The notes: a model not told the origin generated them from the sequence alone. Positions 9,086 through 18,460 are shown, counted from the stretch's first letter. The stretch is DNA of 64,000 nt from Schauerella aestuarii (GCF_009866805.1 NZ_SIZW01000040.1:186001-250000), one strand, 5' to 3'. Numbers and translations are program-made.

Positions 9086-9159
9086 ACCGATATGGAAGCA
9101 CTTAATTCGTTATGGGCCTTACTCTATTCCTGTGAATCCACGGCTTCAATAAGAGATTT

Positions 9160-10254
9160 ATGACATATAAGAGCCTGCGCATCGGGTTGCGTCCTGCTTG
9201 GTCCCTGGCCAGCAGCCATGGCGATGCGGGCGTGCCGCTCGCCGACATGCTGGCGCTGCTGGCCGCAATCGATGCCGTGGGCAACATTGCAGGTGCCTGT
9301 CGCGCCTGCAATTTGTCGTATCGCCATGCCTGGGGCATCCTGCGGAAATTCGAAGGTCTGTTCGGTACGCCGTTGCTGGTCACGCGCCGCCGTCAGGGCA
9401 CCACGCTGTCGCCGTTTGCGCAGCGCCTGTTGTGGGCCAACCGCCGGATCGAAGCCCGCCTGATGCCCACGCTGGACAGCATGGCGTCCGAACTCCAGGA
9501 AGAGCTGGCGCGCCTGTTGCCGGAGGACGGCCCGCATCTGCGGCTGCATGCCAGCCATGGCTTTGCCGTCGAAGCGCTGATGCAGCACATGAGCGACCAG
9601 AAACCCGGTCTGGAGTTGCGCTATCGCACCGCCATCGAGGCGTTGGCATCCCTTGAACGGCGAGAGTGCGACTTGGCGGGTTTTCAGGTGCCGCTGGGCG
9701 AATTCGAGCAGCCCATCCTGGCACGCTATGCACAGTGGCTGGATCCGGACGACTATCTGCTCATCCATCTGGCGGTGCGCAATACGGGTCTATTCGTGCA
9801 AGCAGGCAATCCCAAGGGCATCGACGATCTGCGCGATCTCGCGCGCGCCGATGTGCGCTTCGTCAATCGGCAGATCGGATCGAGCACGCGTTATCTGGTG
9901 AGCCTGATGCTGGAGAAGGCCGGCATCGCGATCGGTGAGGTCAGCGGCTACGAAAGCAACGAGTTCACACACATGGCGATCGCGGCGCACATCGCCAGCG
10001 GCATGGCCGATACCGGCGTGGGCGTGGAAACTGCTGCATGGCGGTTTGGACTGGACTTCATCCCGCTCGTGCGCGAGCGGTATTTCTTCGCCATCCGCCG
10101 CGCGGGACTTGATACACCCGGCATGGCGGAACTTCTGCGTATTATGCGCAGTCCTCAATATGTGGCTTATGTGGGGCAGCTCGTCGGTTACGACGCGCAG
10201 GAAACCGGGCAACTGGTGACGGTGGCCGAGGCGTTCCCAGGGCTGACGCTATGA
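9160..10254 (+). CDS. ModE/LysR-like regulator with PBP-like ligand domain, putative fds regulator
   Basis: 364 residues. The N-terminal ~110 residues are a winged HTH of the LysR/ModE sort ([28 protein letters not shown], then [20 protein letters not shown]). Residues ~120-364 form a periplasmic-binding-protein-like ligand domain of the kind linked to molybdate or molybdopterin genes. It is divergent from fdsG and 7 bp ahead of moaA, so it likely senses formate or molybdenum status and controls both. It resembles FdsR of Cupriavidus in position; orthology is inferred. The ribosome site is weak (AAGAGA). Confidence 0.8.
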   Translation: MTYKSLRIGLRPAWSLASSHGDAGVPLADMLALLAAIDAVGNIAGACRACNLSYRHAWGILRKFEGLFGTPLLVTRRRQGTTLSPFAQRLLWANRRIEARLMPTLDSMASELQEELARLLPEDGPHLRLHASHGFAVEALMQHMSDQKPGLELRYRTAIEALASLERRECDLAGFQVPLGEFEQPILARYAQWLDPDDYLLIHLAVRNTGLFVQAGNPKGIDDLRDLARADVRFVNRQIGSSTRYLVSLMLEKAGIAIGEVSGYESNEFTHMAIAAHIASGMADTGVGVETAAWRFGLDFIPLVRERYFFAIRRAGLDTPGMAELLRIMRSPQYVAYVGQLVGYDAQETGQLVTVAEAFPGLTL

Positions 10255-10261
10255 TGGATAT

Positions 10262-11377
10262 ATGAGCAAGGTTATTTTTCTCACCGAGCAACGCCGGGCA
10301 TCGCTGCCCGAGATATGGACGGGCGACTTGCCCGCTGCCGGTGAGCCCGTGCGCGACTTGCGCGCGCGGCCGCTGCGCGATCTGCGCATCTCGGTCACCG
10401 ACCGGTGCAACTTCCGCTGCACGTATTGCATGCCGCGGGACGTGTTCGACAGTCACTACACCTTCATGCCGCATTCGGCCTTGCTGTCGTTTGAGGAAAT
10501 GGCGCGCGCCGCGCGCGTGTTCGCCGAACTGGGCGTGGAGAAAATTCGACTCACGGGCGGCGAGCCGCTGATGCGCAAAAACCTGGAAGTGCTGATCGCC
10601 ATGCTGGCCGAGATCCGCACACCCAGCGGCCAACCCCTGGATCTCACGTTGACCACCAACGGCAGCCTGCTCACGCGCAAGGGGCGCGCGCTCAAGGATG
10701 CCGGACTGAATCGCCTGACGGTGAGTATGGATGCGCTGGACGACGCCACCTTCCAGCGCATGAGCGACACCGATTACACGGCCAGCGACGTTCTTCGCGG
10801 CATCGATGCCGCCGCCGATGCGGGGCTCGACAATATCAAGGTCAACATGGTCGTGCGTCGCGGCATCAACGACGATCAGATCTTGCCGATGGCGCGCCAG
10901 TTTCGCGGCACCCCCCATGTGCTGCGTTTCATCGAATACATGGATGTGGGGTCGACCAACGGGTGGAACCTGCAGGATGTGGTGCCCAGCGCCGAGATCG
11001 TGGCACGCCTGGGCGCGGCCTATCCGTTGGCGCCGCTGATCGACGATCCCATGGGGCGCGTAGCGGAACGTTGGCGCTATCTGGATGGCGCCGGCGAAGT
11101 GGGCATGATTTCGAGTGTGACGCAGGCCTTTTGCGGCGGCTGTACGCGCGCGCGCTTGTCACCTGAAGGACAGTTGTTCCTGTGCTTGTTTGCCGGCCAC
11201 GGCCATGACCTGCGCGAAGTGCTGCGCGGGGATCAGGACGATGAACGGTTGCGCCGCCGGATCGCGCAGATCTGGACCGCGCGCGGCGATAACTACTCCG
11301 AGCAGCGCAGCGCCGCCACGGGCCAAGGCCCGCGTGACGCCGAGCGTCCGGTCGAAATGAGTTATATCGGCGGATGA
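10262..11377 (+). CDS. moaA: GTP 3',8-cyclase (molybdopterin synthesis, radical SAM)
   Basis: A 371-residue radical SAM enzyme for the first step of molybdenum cofactor synthesis, GTP to 3',8-cyclo-GTP. The N-terminal cluster CNFRCTYC uses Cys49, 53 and 56. The C-terminal cluster begins [21 protein letters not shown] (C-x2-C-x13-C). The C-terminus ends in the required Gly-Gly (YIGG). It starts 7 bp after the regulator stop, so the two form an operon. Its cofactor product feeds the adjacent formate dehydrogenase. Confidence 0.97.
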   Translation: MSKVIFLTEQRRASLPEIWTGDLPAAGEPVRDLRARPLRDLRISVTDRCNFRCTYCMPRDVFDSHYTFMPHSALLSFEEMARAARVFAELGVEKIRLTGGEPLMRKNLEVLIAMLAEIRTPSGQPLDLTLTTNGSLLTRKGRALKDAGLNRLTVSMDALDDATFQRMSDTDYTASDVLRGIDAAADAGLDNIKVNMVVRRGINDDQILPMARQFRGTPHVLRFIEYMDVGSTNGWNLQDVVPSAEIVARLGAAYPLAPLIDDPMGRVAERWRYLDGAGEVGMISSVTQAFCGGCTRARLSPEGQLFLCLFAGHGHDLREVLRGDQDDERLRRRIAQIWTARGDNYSEQRSAATGQGPRDAERPVEMSYIGG

Positions 11378-11423
11378 GGCGCAAAGGGCGCGGCGCTGCG
11401 CGTCCCGCCCCGATAATGCCGCG

Positions 11424-12629
11424 TTACGCCAGCCAGCGTGAAAAGTCGTAATACGCAACTTTTTCGCCGTCGTAAACCGCCGTACCGGCCGGAATGCGCG
11501 CCAGGCCGCTCGCCCAGGGAAGCGAGCTGATGATGCCCGATCCTTGCTGACCGAAGGCCGTGAGTTCCACATTGCCGCCGGTTGCCGTCGATGCGCGCAC
11601 GCGCAAAAATTCTTCGCGGTCGTCCTGATGCGGCTGCTCGGTGCGCAGCGTTTGCGCGTAGACCGCCGGGAAGATGTCGGCACGGCCCTGACGCCGCCGG
11701 ATCAGTGGCGACACCAGCAGCGTGAATACCGCAAAAGCCGACACGGGGTTGCCGGGTAGACACACGATGGGCGTGTCATCGATGTGCGCCAACGCCACCG
11801 GTTTGCCGGGCTTCATCTTCACCTTCCACAGGTCGAGTGTGCCGCCCAGGTCCTCGATCGCCGGCTTGACCAGATCTCGTTCGCCGACCGATACGCCGCC
11901 CACACTCACGACCAGATCGCAATCGTCGACGAGCGTGCGCAGCGCGCGTTGCAGGTCCTCTTTGGTATCGATGGCATGCAGCACATGCACGACCTCGGCG
12001 CCCAGGCCGGTTGCCAGCGTGGCCAGCATGACGCCGTTGGAATTGTAGATCTGGGCCTCGCCACGGGGCTCGCCGGGCGCGACCAGTTCGTCGCCGGTGG
12101 TGAGGATGCCCATGCGCAGACGCGTGAACACCGTTACCGTGGCCACGCCTTGCGAGGCCAGCAGGGTGAGATGGGCGGCCGTGAGAAGCGTGCCCGCGGC
12201 GATCAGTTCGCGGCCGGTGGTCGTGTCTTCACCGCGTTTGCGCACGTGCTGTCCCGGGCGCGGCGCGACCAGCAATTTGACTTCGCCGTCAGCCTCTTCC
12301 GTGTCTTCCTGCATGATCACGGTATCGGCGCCAATGGGGATGATGCTGCCGGTAAAGAGGCGCGTCGCGTGTCCGGGTGTGAGCGGTTGCGGCTTGTCGC
12401 CAGCGAAACTGCGTTCCTGGATCGGCAGCACCACGCCCGGTTGAAAATCGGTGGCGCGGATCGCATAGCCGTCCATCGCGCTATTGTCGGCGGGCGGCAA
12501 ATCCAGTGTGGCCACCACGACCTCGGCCAGGATGCGTCCCGCCGCTTGCGTCAACGGCACGTGCTCGGTGGTGCCGATCGGCACGCCGGCGTCGGCCAGG
12601 CGTTGTTGTGCGTCGTCGAAGGAAATCAT
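11424..12629 (-). CDS. moeA: Molybdopterin molybdenumtransferase MoeA
   Basis: A 401-residue enzyme that inserts molybdate into adenylylated molybdopterin. The N-terminal MoeA domain contains DNSAMDGYAIR, and the central MoCF-binding domain contains SVGGVSVGERD and PGKPVALA...CLPGNPVSAF. It is the last gene of the operon moaC-moaD-moaE-moaB-moeA, and its ATG overlaps the upstream stop by 4 bp. It converges with moaA across a 46-bp gap. Family and role are secure from the motifs. Confidence 0.96.
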   Translation of the reverse strand: MISFDDAQQRLADAGVPIGTTEHVPLTQAAGRILAEVVVATLDLPPADNSAMDGYAIRATDFQPGVVLPIQERSFAGDKPQPLTPGHATRLFTGSIIPIGADTVIMQEDTEEADGEVKLLVAPRPGQHVRKRGEDTTTGRELIAAGTLLTAAHLTLLASQGVATVTVFTRLRMGILTTGDELVAPGEPRGEAQIYNSNGVMLATLATGLGAEVVHVLHAIDTKEDLQRALRTLVDDCDLVVSVGGVSVGERDLVKPAIEDLGGTLDLWKVKMKPGKPVALAHIDDTPIVCLPGNPVSAFAVFTLLVSPLIRRRQGRADIFPAVYAQTLRTEQPHQDDREEFLRVRASTATGGNVELTAFGQQGSGIISSLPWASGLARIPAGTAVYDGEKVAYYDFSRWLA

Positions 12630-13156
12630 TGCGAACCACCCTTATGCGCTAAAGCCGTGCGCTTGAACTGCGCTGCGAAATTGCAGCTGTTGGCACTATC
12701 CATTTGCTCGCGCAGGATGCCATCCCATGCCGTGCGGCAGGCGCTGGTCGAACCCGGCAGGCAAACGATCAGCGTGTCGTTGGCGTAACCGGCCAAGGCG
12801 CGCGATTGAATGGCGGAAGCGCCGATTTCGGCAAACGACAGGTGCCGAAACAACTCGCCAAACCCGATCACTTCCTTATCCAGCAACACCGACACGGCTT
12901 CGGGGGTCGCATCGAGTTGGGTAAAGCCGGTGCCGCCGTTGGTAAAGACGACCTGCACCTCGGGATCGGCGATCCAGTCGCTCACCACGCGTCGAATCTG
13001 ATAGATATTTTCGGGCACGATGTCGCGCCGGATGCATGCATGACCGGCTTGCGCCAGGCTCTCCGCCAGATAATTGCCCGACGTGTCGTCGCCCGCCGTG
13101 CGGGTATTGCTCACGGTGAGGACTGCGCAGGCAAGGGATAGGGGATGCTCGTTCAT
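12626..13156 (-). CDS. moaB: Molybdenum cofactor biosynthesis protein MoaB (Mog-like adenylyltransferase)
   Basis: 176 residues with the MPT-binding fold signature FTNGGTGFTQLDATPEAV and a C-terminal CLPGSTSACRTAWD segment, diagnostic for MoaB/Mog. In bacteria with only one such protein it is thought to adenylylate molybdopterin before MoeA acts; which of the two roles applies here is not visible. The ATG at 13156 overlaps the moaE stop by 4 bp, and its own stop overlaps the moeA start by 4 bp, so the three are translationally coupled. Confidence 0.93.
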   Translation of the reverse strand: MNEHPLSLACAVLTVSNTRTAGDDTSGNYLAESLAQAGHACIRRDIVPENIYQIRRVVSDWIADPEVQVVFTNGGTGFTQLDATPEAVSVLLDKEVIGFGELFRHLSFAEIGASAIQSRALAGYANDTLIVCLPGSTSACRTAWDGILREQMDSANSCNFAAQFKRTALAHKGGSQ

Positions 13157-13635
13157 GATGGCTCCTTCGATGGTGAGGGCGCTGCCGCCCATTGCGCCGT
13201 GCGCTGGCTGTCGGTCGCACGCTGTTCGACCCAGAAGTCTTTCCCATCGGCAAGCGTCTCGCGCTTCCAGAAGGGCGCCCGGGTCTTGAGGGCGTCGATA
13301 ATGAATTCGCAGCCGCGAAATGCGTCGCCGCGATGGGCGCTCGCCACTGCCACGAATACGATCTGCTCGCCATGGCCGAGTGCGCCCACGCGATGGATGA
13401 TTTCCGTGTCGGTCAGCGGCCAGCGGCTGCGAGCCTCGCGATCGATGGCCTCGAGCTCCCGTTCGCACATGCCGGGATAGTGATCGAGAAACAGGGTGCT
13501 GGTGGCCTCGCCGGGCGCGTAGTCGCGCACATATCCCACGAACGTCACCACCGCGCCCATGTCGCCGGCCGCCCGCGTGCGCAATGCCTGCTGGCTGGCT
13601 GCGGCGTCGAAATCGCGCTCCTGGATGGTGATCAT
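13153..13635 (-). CDS. moaE: Molybdopterin synthase catalytic subunit
   Basis: 160 residues. With MoaD it adds two sulfurs to cyclic pyranopterin monophosphate. Family features are VGYVRD, the LFLDHYPGMCERELEAI segment, HRVGALGHGEQIVFVAVASAHRGDAF and the catalytic-lysine region KTRAPFWKRE. It directly follows moaD, with 3 bp between, giving the usual D-E pair. The last ~20 residues are an Ala/Ser/Pro-rich tail. Confidence 0.96.
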   Translation of the reverse strand: MITIQERDFDAAASQQALRTRAAGDMGAVVTFVGYVRDYAPGEATSTLFLDHYPGMCERELEAIDREARSRWPLTDTEIIHRVGALGHGEQIVFVAVASAHRGDAFRGCEFIIDALKTRAPFWKRETLADGKDFWVEQRATDSQRTAQWAAAPSPSKEPS

Positions 13636-13638
13636 CGC

Positions 13639-13893
13639 CTAGCCCCCGGTGACGGGTTCGAACACGGCCACTTCATCGCCGGCCGCCAGCGCCACGTCGG
13701 GCTGCGCATGCGTTTGATTGACCGCGAGCTTGAGCCGGGTGGCCTGATTCAGGTCAGGATATTTTTGCGTGAGCGACGCGAGCAGATCGGCGCCGCGCAT
13801 GCCGGCCTGTACCGGCCACGCCTCGGCGCGTTTTCCGGTCAGTTCCGCGATGCGTGCAAAGTACAGCACATCAATCGTTGCGCCATTCGCCAC
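13639..13893 (-). CDS. moaD: Molybdopterin synthase sulfur carrier subunit
   Basis: An 84-residue ubiquitin-fold protein ending in the essential Gly-Gly (PVTGG) that is thiocarboxylated and donates sulfur in the MoaE active site. The start is a GTG at 13893, 23 bp inside the end of moaC; no ATG in this frame gives the full fold. The operon position between moaC and moaE supports the call. The activating enzyme MoeB is not in the window. Confidence 0.93.
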   Translation of the reverse strand: MANGATIDVLYFARIAELTGKRAEAWPVQAGMRGADLLASLTQKYPDLNQATRLKLAVNQTHAQPDVALAAGDEVAVFEPVTGG

Positions 13894-14359
13894 TCTTGCC
13901 TCCTGATTTGTAGACCAACCGCACGCCGTCGATGACGATGCCCTTATCCGCCGCCTTGCACATATCGTAAATCGTCAGTGCCGCGATGCTGCAGGCCGTC
14001 ATCGCTTCCATCTCGACGCCGGTCTTGTCTGCCGTGCGGCAGGTGCTGCGGATCTCGATGCGATGGGCGGCATCGTCCAACGCAAAATCCACGCCCACGA
14101 ACGACAGCGGCAAGCTATGGCATAACGGGATCAATTCGGCGCAGCGCTTGGCCGCGAGAATGGCCGCCACGCGTGCGGTGTTCAGCACTTCCCCTTTGCC
14201 TTGGCCGGGTTGGGTGAGCAAGCCATAGGCTTGTGCGTTCATGCGCACCGTGGCGCAGGCAATGGCGGTGCGTGCCGTGGGCGTCTTGGCGCCGACGTCG
14301 ACCATGGTGATCTGGCCGGCGTCGTCTAAATGGGAGAGCGTGGGAACGGAGTCGGACAT
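13871..14359 (-). CDS. moaC: Cyclic pyranopterin monophosphate synthase
   Basis: 162 residues. It converts cyclo-GTP made by MoaA into cyclic pyranopterin monophosphate. Conserved segments are VDVGAKTPTARTA near the N-terminus, CHSLPLSFV and EMEAMTACSIAALTIYDMCKAADKG, which contains catalytic Lys/Asp residues. It is the first gene of the moaC-D-E-B-moeA operon, and its 3' end overlaps the start of moaD. Confidence 0.97.
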   Translation of the reverse strand: MSDSVPTLSHLDDAGQITMVDVGAKTPTARTAIACATVRMNAQAYGLLTQPGQGKGEVLNTARVAAILAAKRCAELIPLCHSLPLSFVGVDFALDDAAHRIEIRSTCRTADKTGVEMEAMTACSIAALTIYDMCKAADKGIVIDGVRLVYKSGGKSGEWRND

Positions 14360-14490
14360 GATGGATGCGTGCCGGTTGGAGAAAACAAACCCGCCGCCCG
14401 CGAGCGGGACGTACGGCGGCTAATGATAGACGAGTGGCGGATCGCGGATGATAATGCCCTGATCGCAAGCCAATTATGTCAGGAGATCCT

Positions 14491-15387
14491 ATGACGACCC
14501 GCACGCCCGACGGAAGTTCCGAGTTTGACAGTCTCTTGCCGCCGTTGCGGGTCGACCGCCGGGGCTTCATGACGACGACCCTCGCCACGGGCTTTGCGCT
14601 GGCAGCGGGTCAGGTTCAGGCGCAGACCGCCATCAAGACCGATGCGGATGGCCTCACGGCCGGTGCGGTCGAGATCCCCGTCAAGGGCGAGAAGATTCCC
14701 GCTTATCGCGCCATGCCGGCCGGCAAGCAGAATGTGCCGGTCGTACTGGTGGTTTCCGAGATTTTCGGCGTGCACGAGTACATCCAGGACGTATGCCGCC
14801 GTCTGGCCAAGGCCGGGTATATGGCGATTGCGCCCGAGTTGTTCGCCCGGTACGGCGACGCGACCAAATACACCGATATCCCCAAATTGCAGGCCGAGAT
14901 CGTCAGCAAGGTGCCTGACGCCCAGGCGATGAGCGACCTCGACGCCACCGCGGCGTGGGCGGCCACCCAAGGGGGCGATCCCGAGAAACTCGCGATCACG
15001 GGCTTCTGCTGGGGCGGCCGCATCGTTTGGCTGTATTCGGCGCACAACCCGAAACTGAAGGCCGGCGCCGCCTGGTATGGCCGGTTGAAGGGATCGCCCG
15101 ATGCGCTCAAACCGGACAACCCGATCGATCTGGTTCAGAAGCTCAACGCCCCGGTGATCGGTGCCTATGGCGAAAAAGACGCCGGGATTTCGCTCGCCGA
15201 CGTGGACGACATGCGCAATGCGCTCAAAACCGGGTCGGCGGCAGCGCAGGCGTCACGCATCGATCTGTATGGGGACGCGCCGCACGCGTTCCATGCCGAT
15301 TACCGCCCCAGCTATCGCGAGGCGGCTGCCAAGCAGGCTTGGGTGCGCATGCTGGATTGGTTCGCACAGAAAGGCGTGAGTGCTTGA
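14491..15387 (+). CDS. Tat-exported dienelactone hydrolase family protein
   Basis: 298 residues from the ATG at 14491, chosen because AGGAG lies 5 bp upstream; a second ATG 15 bp earlier lacks a site. A twin-arginine signal (DRRGFM, Arg23-24) and hydrophobic stretch run to about residue 45, so the protein is probably periplasmic. The alpha/beta hydrolase core has the DLH-type Cys nucleophile in GFCWGG (Cys173), Asp230 and His265, and SEIFGVHEYIQDVCRRLA is typical of the family. The physiological substrate is unknown. It is not obviously linked to the Moco genes, which are transcribed away from it. Confidence 0.9.
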   Translation: MTTRTPDGSSEFDSLLPPLRVDRRGFMTTTLATGFALAAGQVQAQTAIKTDADGLTAGAVEIPVKGEKIPAYRAMPAGKQNVPVVLVVSEIFGVHEYIQDVCRRLAKAGYMAIAPELFARYGDATKYTDIPKLQAEIVSKVPDAQAMSDLDATAAWAATQGGDPEKLAITGFCWGGRIVWLYSAHNPKLKAGAAWYGRLKGSPDALKPDNPIDLVQKLNAPVIGAYGEKDAGISLADVDDMRNALKTGSAAAQASRIDLYGDAPHAFHADYRPSYREAAAKQAWVRMLDWFAQKGVSA

Positions 15388-15436
15388 GCGGCAACGCAAG
15401 CACTTCGCGGCCTGATTATTTGAACAAGCGCGCCGC

Positions 15437-15546
15437 GATCGCTTGATCCGACCGGCGCCAACAACCGGGCGCGGATCGCTTGAACGGACCGCTGCCGACC
15501 AGCGCGCGGGGGTCAATTGATTCGACCGCGCCAACGGCCGGGCGGC
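15437..15546. repeat. Three imperfect tandem repeats of about 37 bp
   Basis: Units begin GATCGCTTGATCCGACC (15437), GATCGCTTGAACGGACC (15474) and GTCAATTGATTCGACC (15512). Each continues with a GCGCCAAC-like and a CCGGGCG-like segment. The repeats fill the spacer between two convergent genes and code for nothing visible. Confidence 0.6.
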
Positions 15547-15549
15547 GTT

Positions 15550-16005
15550 TCATTTTGCGGGATCGGGCAGGCTTCCGGTGACTTCGGCGATCCCGCGCTT
15601 CATATCCTCGTACTGCATGGTGCGGTCGATCTGCAAGCTCTGCAGCACGCCCGTGCAGCCGTTTACGTTGCGGCGGCGCATGTCTTCCAGCGCCTCGCGG
15701 CCGTGCACGCGCCCGGCCTCATACAGCGCATCGAAGCGCTCGCCCGAAAACCCGTACTCGCGACCGAACTGCAGCAGATTCGTCCGCATATTGTCGTGCT
15801 GTGCGTTCACGTCCGGCGCCGCCGCTCCGCACACTTCCGCTGCGCCATTGCTGGCGCCCGATGTCGCGATCAATTGTTCGTACATCGTCTGATCGAATGC
15901 GATCGGCTCGGCGGCGTGCGCACTGCCAACAAGGATTGCAAAGGGCAGGGCAAGGGCAGCGCGCCATAGCGATGGTGTGCGAGCGAAAAGGGATCCGGAT
16001 GTCAT
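15550..16005 (-). CDS. Secreted/periplasmic protein of unknown function
   Basis: 151 residues from the ATG at 16005. A clear signal peptide (WRAALALPFAILVGSAHA) ends near residue 31. The mature part is mainly helical, with two Cys (59 and 117) that could pair, and segments NMRTNLLQFGREYGFSGERFDALYEAGRVHGRE and IDRTMQYEDMKRGIAEV. I do not recognise a named family. An upstream in-frame ATG (16068) would add 21 residues before the signal and is less likely. It is monocistronic. Confidence 0.7.
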   Translation of the reverse strand: MTSGSLFARTPSLWRAALALPFAILVGSAHAAEPIAFDQTMYEQLIATSGASNGAAEVCGAAAPDVNAQHDNMRTNLLQFGREYGFSGERFDALYEAGRVHGREALEDMRRRNVNGCTGVLQSLQIDRTMQYEDMKRGIAEVTGSLPDPAK

Positions 16006-16211
16006 AGCGATACGGTGGCGTGCTCTGCAGGAAGTAGCCGCCGATTCTAGTCCCGGTGGGCGACGCATGGCGGGCGGGGACCCGTTACGATCGTGTCAGG
16101 GTGTACGCGAACGTATCGCGCTCCGACGGCTGCGCCGGGTTGTCATGGCAACCCTCTATGATGTGGGGTTGTGCGCATGTGCGCGCCTGTTGTTTCACCT
16201 TGGAGATCTTC

Positions 16212-16715
16212 ATGACCATCAAAGTCGGCGATCGCGTACCGGACGGTACGTTGACGGAATTCATTGAAACCGAAACGCCCTCGTGTTCGTTGGGCCCCAA
16301 TGCTTTCCAGGTGGCCGATCTGGTCAAAGGCAAGAAGATCGCTGTGTTTGCCGTGCCGGGCGCCTTCACGCCCACCTGCTCGGCCAAGCACCTGCCGGGT
16401 TATCTGGCGCAGGCCGATGCACTGCGCGCCAAAGGCGTGGACGAAATCTGGTGCGTGTCGGTCAACGATGCGTTCGTCATGGGCGCCTGGGGCCGCGAGC
16501 AGCACTCGGCTGGACGCGTTCGCATGTTGGCCGACGGTTCCGCAGCGTGGACGCGAGCGCTGGGCCTGGAACTCGATCTGAATGCGCGCGGCATGGGCGT
16601 GCGCTCGCAGCGCTATTCCGCATTGCTTGACGACGGTGTGGTCAAGCAACTCAACGTGGAAGGCGCAGGCAAATTCGAAGTCAGCGACGCCGACACGATG
16701 CTGTCACAGCTTTGA
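16212..16715 (+). CDS. Peroxiredoxin (atypical 2-Cys/Prx5-like)
   Basis: 167 residues from the ATG at 16212, 7 bp after a GGAGA site. The peroxidatic cysteine is Cys56 in PGAFTPTCS, the Prx5 version of P-x3-T-x2-C. Further features are KHLPGYL and the NDAFVMGAWG segment. It reduces H2O2 or alkyl hydroperoxides, probably with glutaredoxin/glutathione or thioredoxin. It is a cytoplasmic stand-alone gene; the long open frame upstream is not part of it. Confidence 0.93.
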   Translation: MTIKVGDRVPDGTLTEFIETETPSCSLGPNAFQVADLVKGKKIAVFAVPGAFTPTCSAKHLPGYLAQADALRAKGVDEIWCVSVNDAFVMGAWGREQHSAGRVRMLADGSAAWTRALGLELDLNARGMGVRSQRYSALLDDGVVKQLNVEGAGKFEVSDADTMLSQL

Positions 16716-16801
16716 TTTTCATTTGATTGACCTCGCCATGCGTCCGATCGGGCGCATGGCGCGCTCCGGCATTGGCGCCGGATGCTGCTCTTGCCGCTTT
16801 T

Positions 16802-18460
16802 ATGCTGACCACGCTTCACGCTTTTTCTTCCCTTTACGCTGCCACGCTGTTGATGATGCTGGGCAGCGGCCTGTTCAATACCTACATGGGCTTGCGGCTT
16901 ACGTCGCAATCCGTGAGCGAAGTATGGGTGGGTGCACTGATTGCCGGCTACTACCTGGGTCTGGTGTTCGGCGCGCGCTTGGGCCACAAATTGATTATCC
17001 GCGTGGGACATATCCGCGCGTTCACGGCCTGCGCCGCGGTTGCGACCGCGATGGTGCTGGCGCAGACGCTCGTCGATGCCATCCCGGTATGGATGCTGTT
17101 TCGAATCATCTCCGGCGTGGCGATGGTGACGCAGTTCATGGTGCTGGAGAGCTGGCTGCATGAGCAAACGCCCAACGAGCAGCGCGGCCAGGTGTTTTCG
17201 TTTTACATGGTGGTGTCCAACCTGGGCGTGGTGCTGGGGCAATTGGCGCTAACCGTCTTTCCCGGCGCGATCGATCTGCGGCCGCTGATTCTGGTGGGCG
17301 TGTGCATGGTGATGTGCCTGGTGCCGATCGCGATTACGCGCCGTTCGCACCCGCCATCACCGCTGCCCGCGCCGCTGGACTTCAAGTTTTTCGCCGGCCG
17401 CGTGCCGCTTTCCCTGACGGTGATTTTCGTCGCCGGTAATCTGTCGGGCGCCTTCTACGGCCTGGCTCCGGTGTTCGGCACGAAAGCCGGACTCACCACC
17501 ACCGAGGTGGCACTGTTCGTGGCGACCGGTGTGGCGGCGGGCTTGGTGTCCCAATGGCCGGTAGGATGGCTTTCCGATCGCATCAACCGACCGGGTTTGA
17601 TGCGGTTCAACGCCATCATGTTGATGCTGCTGTCGGTACTGCTCTGGGGCCTGTTCGACCTGCCGTTCTGGGCCATGCTGGTGCTGTCGGGCTTGATGGG
17701 CGCCCTGCAATTCACGCTCTATCCGCTGGGGGCGGCGTTCGCCAACGATCACGTCGAGCACGAGCGGCGCGTCGGCCTGGCGGCCGTGCTGCTGATCACC
17801 TATGGCTTGGGGGCGTGCGTGGGGCCGTTGATTGCCGGGGGCTTGATGTCGCTGTTCGGCCCGCACAGTTATTTCATGTTCATCTCGGCCTGCGCGGCCG
17901 TGCTCGTCTGGCAAGTGCGCCCGGCGCGCGTGACCAATGCCCACCAGGTCGAAGAGGCACCGGTGCACTTCGTGCCCATGGCCACCAGCCTGGAAAGCAC
18001 CGCCACGGTGGTGGTGCTGGATCCTCGCGTGGATCTGGATGTGGACATCACGATGGAAGGCATCGTGCAGCCCCAGGATGCGGATACGGCGTCGGTGCCT
18101 GAAGAGGGTGCCGTACTGGCCGCCCAGGCTGCGGCCGCGCCTTATGAGCCGCCGCCCGAAAGCGGCTTGGAGACGGCGCCTGAAAGTGATCGTGAGACAC
18201 CGGCTGAAAGTGACGGAGACACGGCGCTCGAGCGCAGCGAGGAGGCGGCAGTTGATCCGCTCGCCGGCACAGCTGCGGCAGCCCGCGTCGACAACGCTTC
18301 AGCTCCCGACGCTGAAGCGTCGCAAGCTTATGCATTTCCGGAGACCGGTGGCACGGCAGCCGACGCTGCTGCGCCTGCATCTCCGGTGACTGCGGGCGGA
18401 TTGGTACAGGTCGAAACCAAGCGCCCGGTGCCTGATCCAAACCCTACCAAGGCGCCATAA
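16802..18460 (+). CDS. MFS transporter (YcaD-like) with long acidic C-terminal tail
   Basis: 552 residues from the ATG at 16802. Residues 1 to ~375 form a 12-helix major facilitator domain (FNTYMGLRL, GYYLGLVFGARLGHKLIIRVGHIRAF, ESWLHEQTPNEQRGQ), similar to the YcaD group of unknown substrate. Residues ~376-552 are a hydrophilic tail, acidic and Ala/Glu/Pro-rich from ~430 on, with short repeats such as PESD-RET-PAESD. Such tails are not usual in YcaD proteins. Its 3' end overlaps the convergent EamA gene by 17 bp. An earlier in-frame ATG at 16727 would put 25 non-conserved residues in front. Confidence 0.85.
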   Translation: MLTTLHAFSSLYAATLLMMLGSGLFNTYMGLRLTSQSVSEVWVGALIAGYYLGLVFGARLGHKLIIRVGHIRAFTACAAVATAMVLAQTLVDAIPVWMLFRIISGVAMVTQFMVLESWLHEQTPNEQRGQVFSFYMVVSNLGVVLGQLALTVFPGAIDLRPLILVGVCMVMCLVPIAITRRSHPPSPLPAPLDFKFFAGRVPLSLTVIFVAGNLSGAFYGLAPVFGTKAGLTTTEVALFVATGVAAGLVSQWPVGWLSDRINRPGLMRFNAIMLMLLSVLLWGLFDLPFWAMLVLSGLMGALQFTLYPLGAAFANDHVEHERRVGLAAVLLITYGLGACVGPLIAGGLMSLFGPHSYFMFISACAAVLVWQVRPARVTNAHQVEEAPVHFVPMATSLESTATVVVLDPRVDLDVDITMEGIVQPQDADTASVPEEGAVLAAQAAAAPYEPPPESGLETAPESDRETPAESDGDTALERSEEAAVDPLAGTAAAARVDNASAPDAEASQAYAFPETGGTAADAAAPASPVTAGGLVQVETKRPVPDPNPTKAP

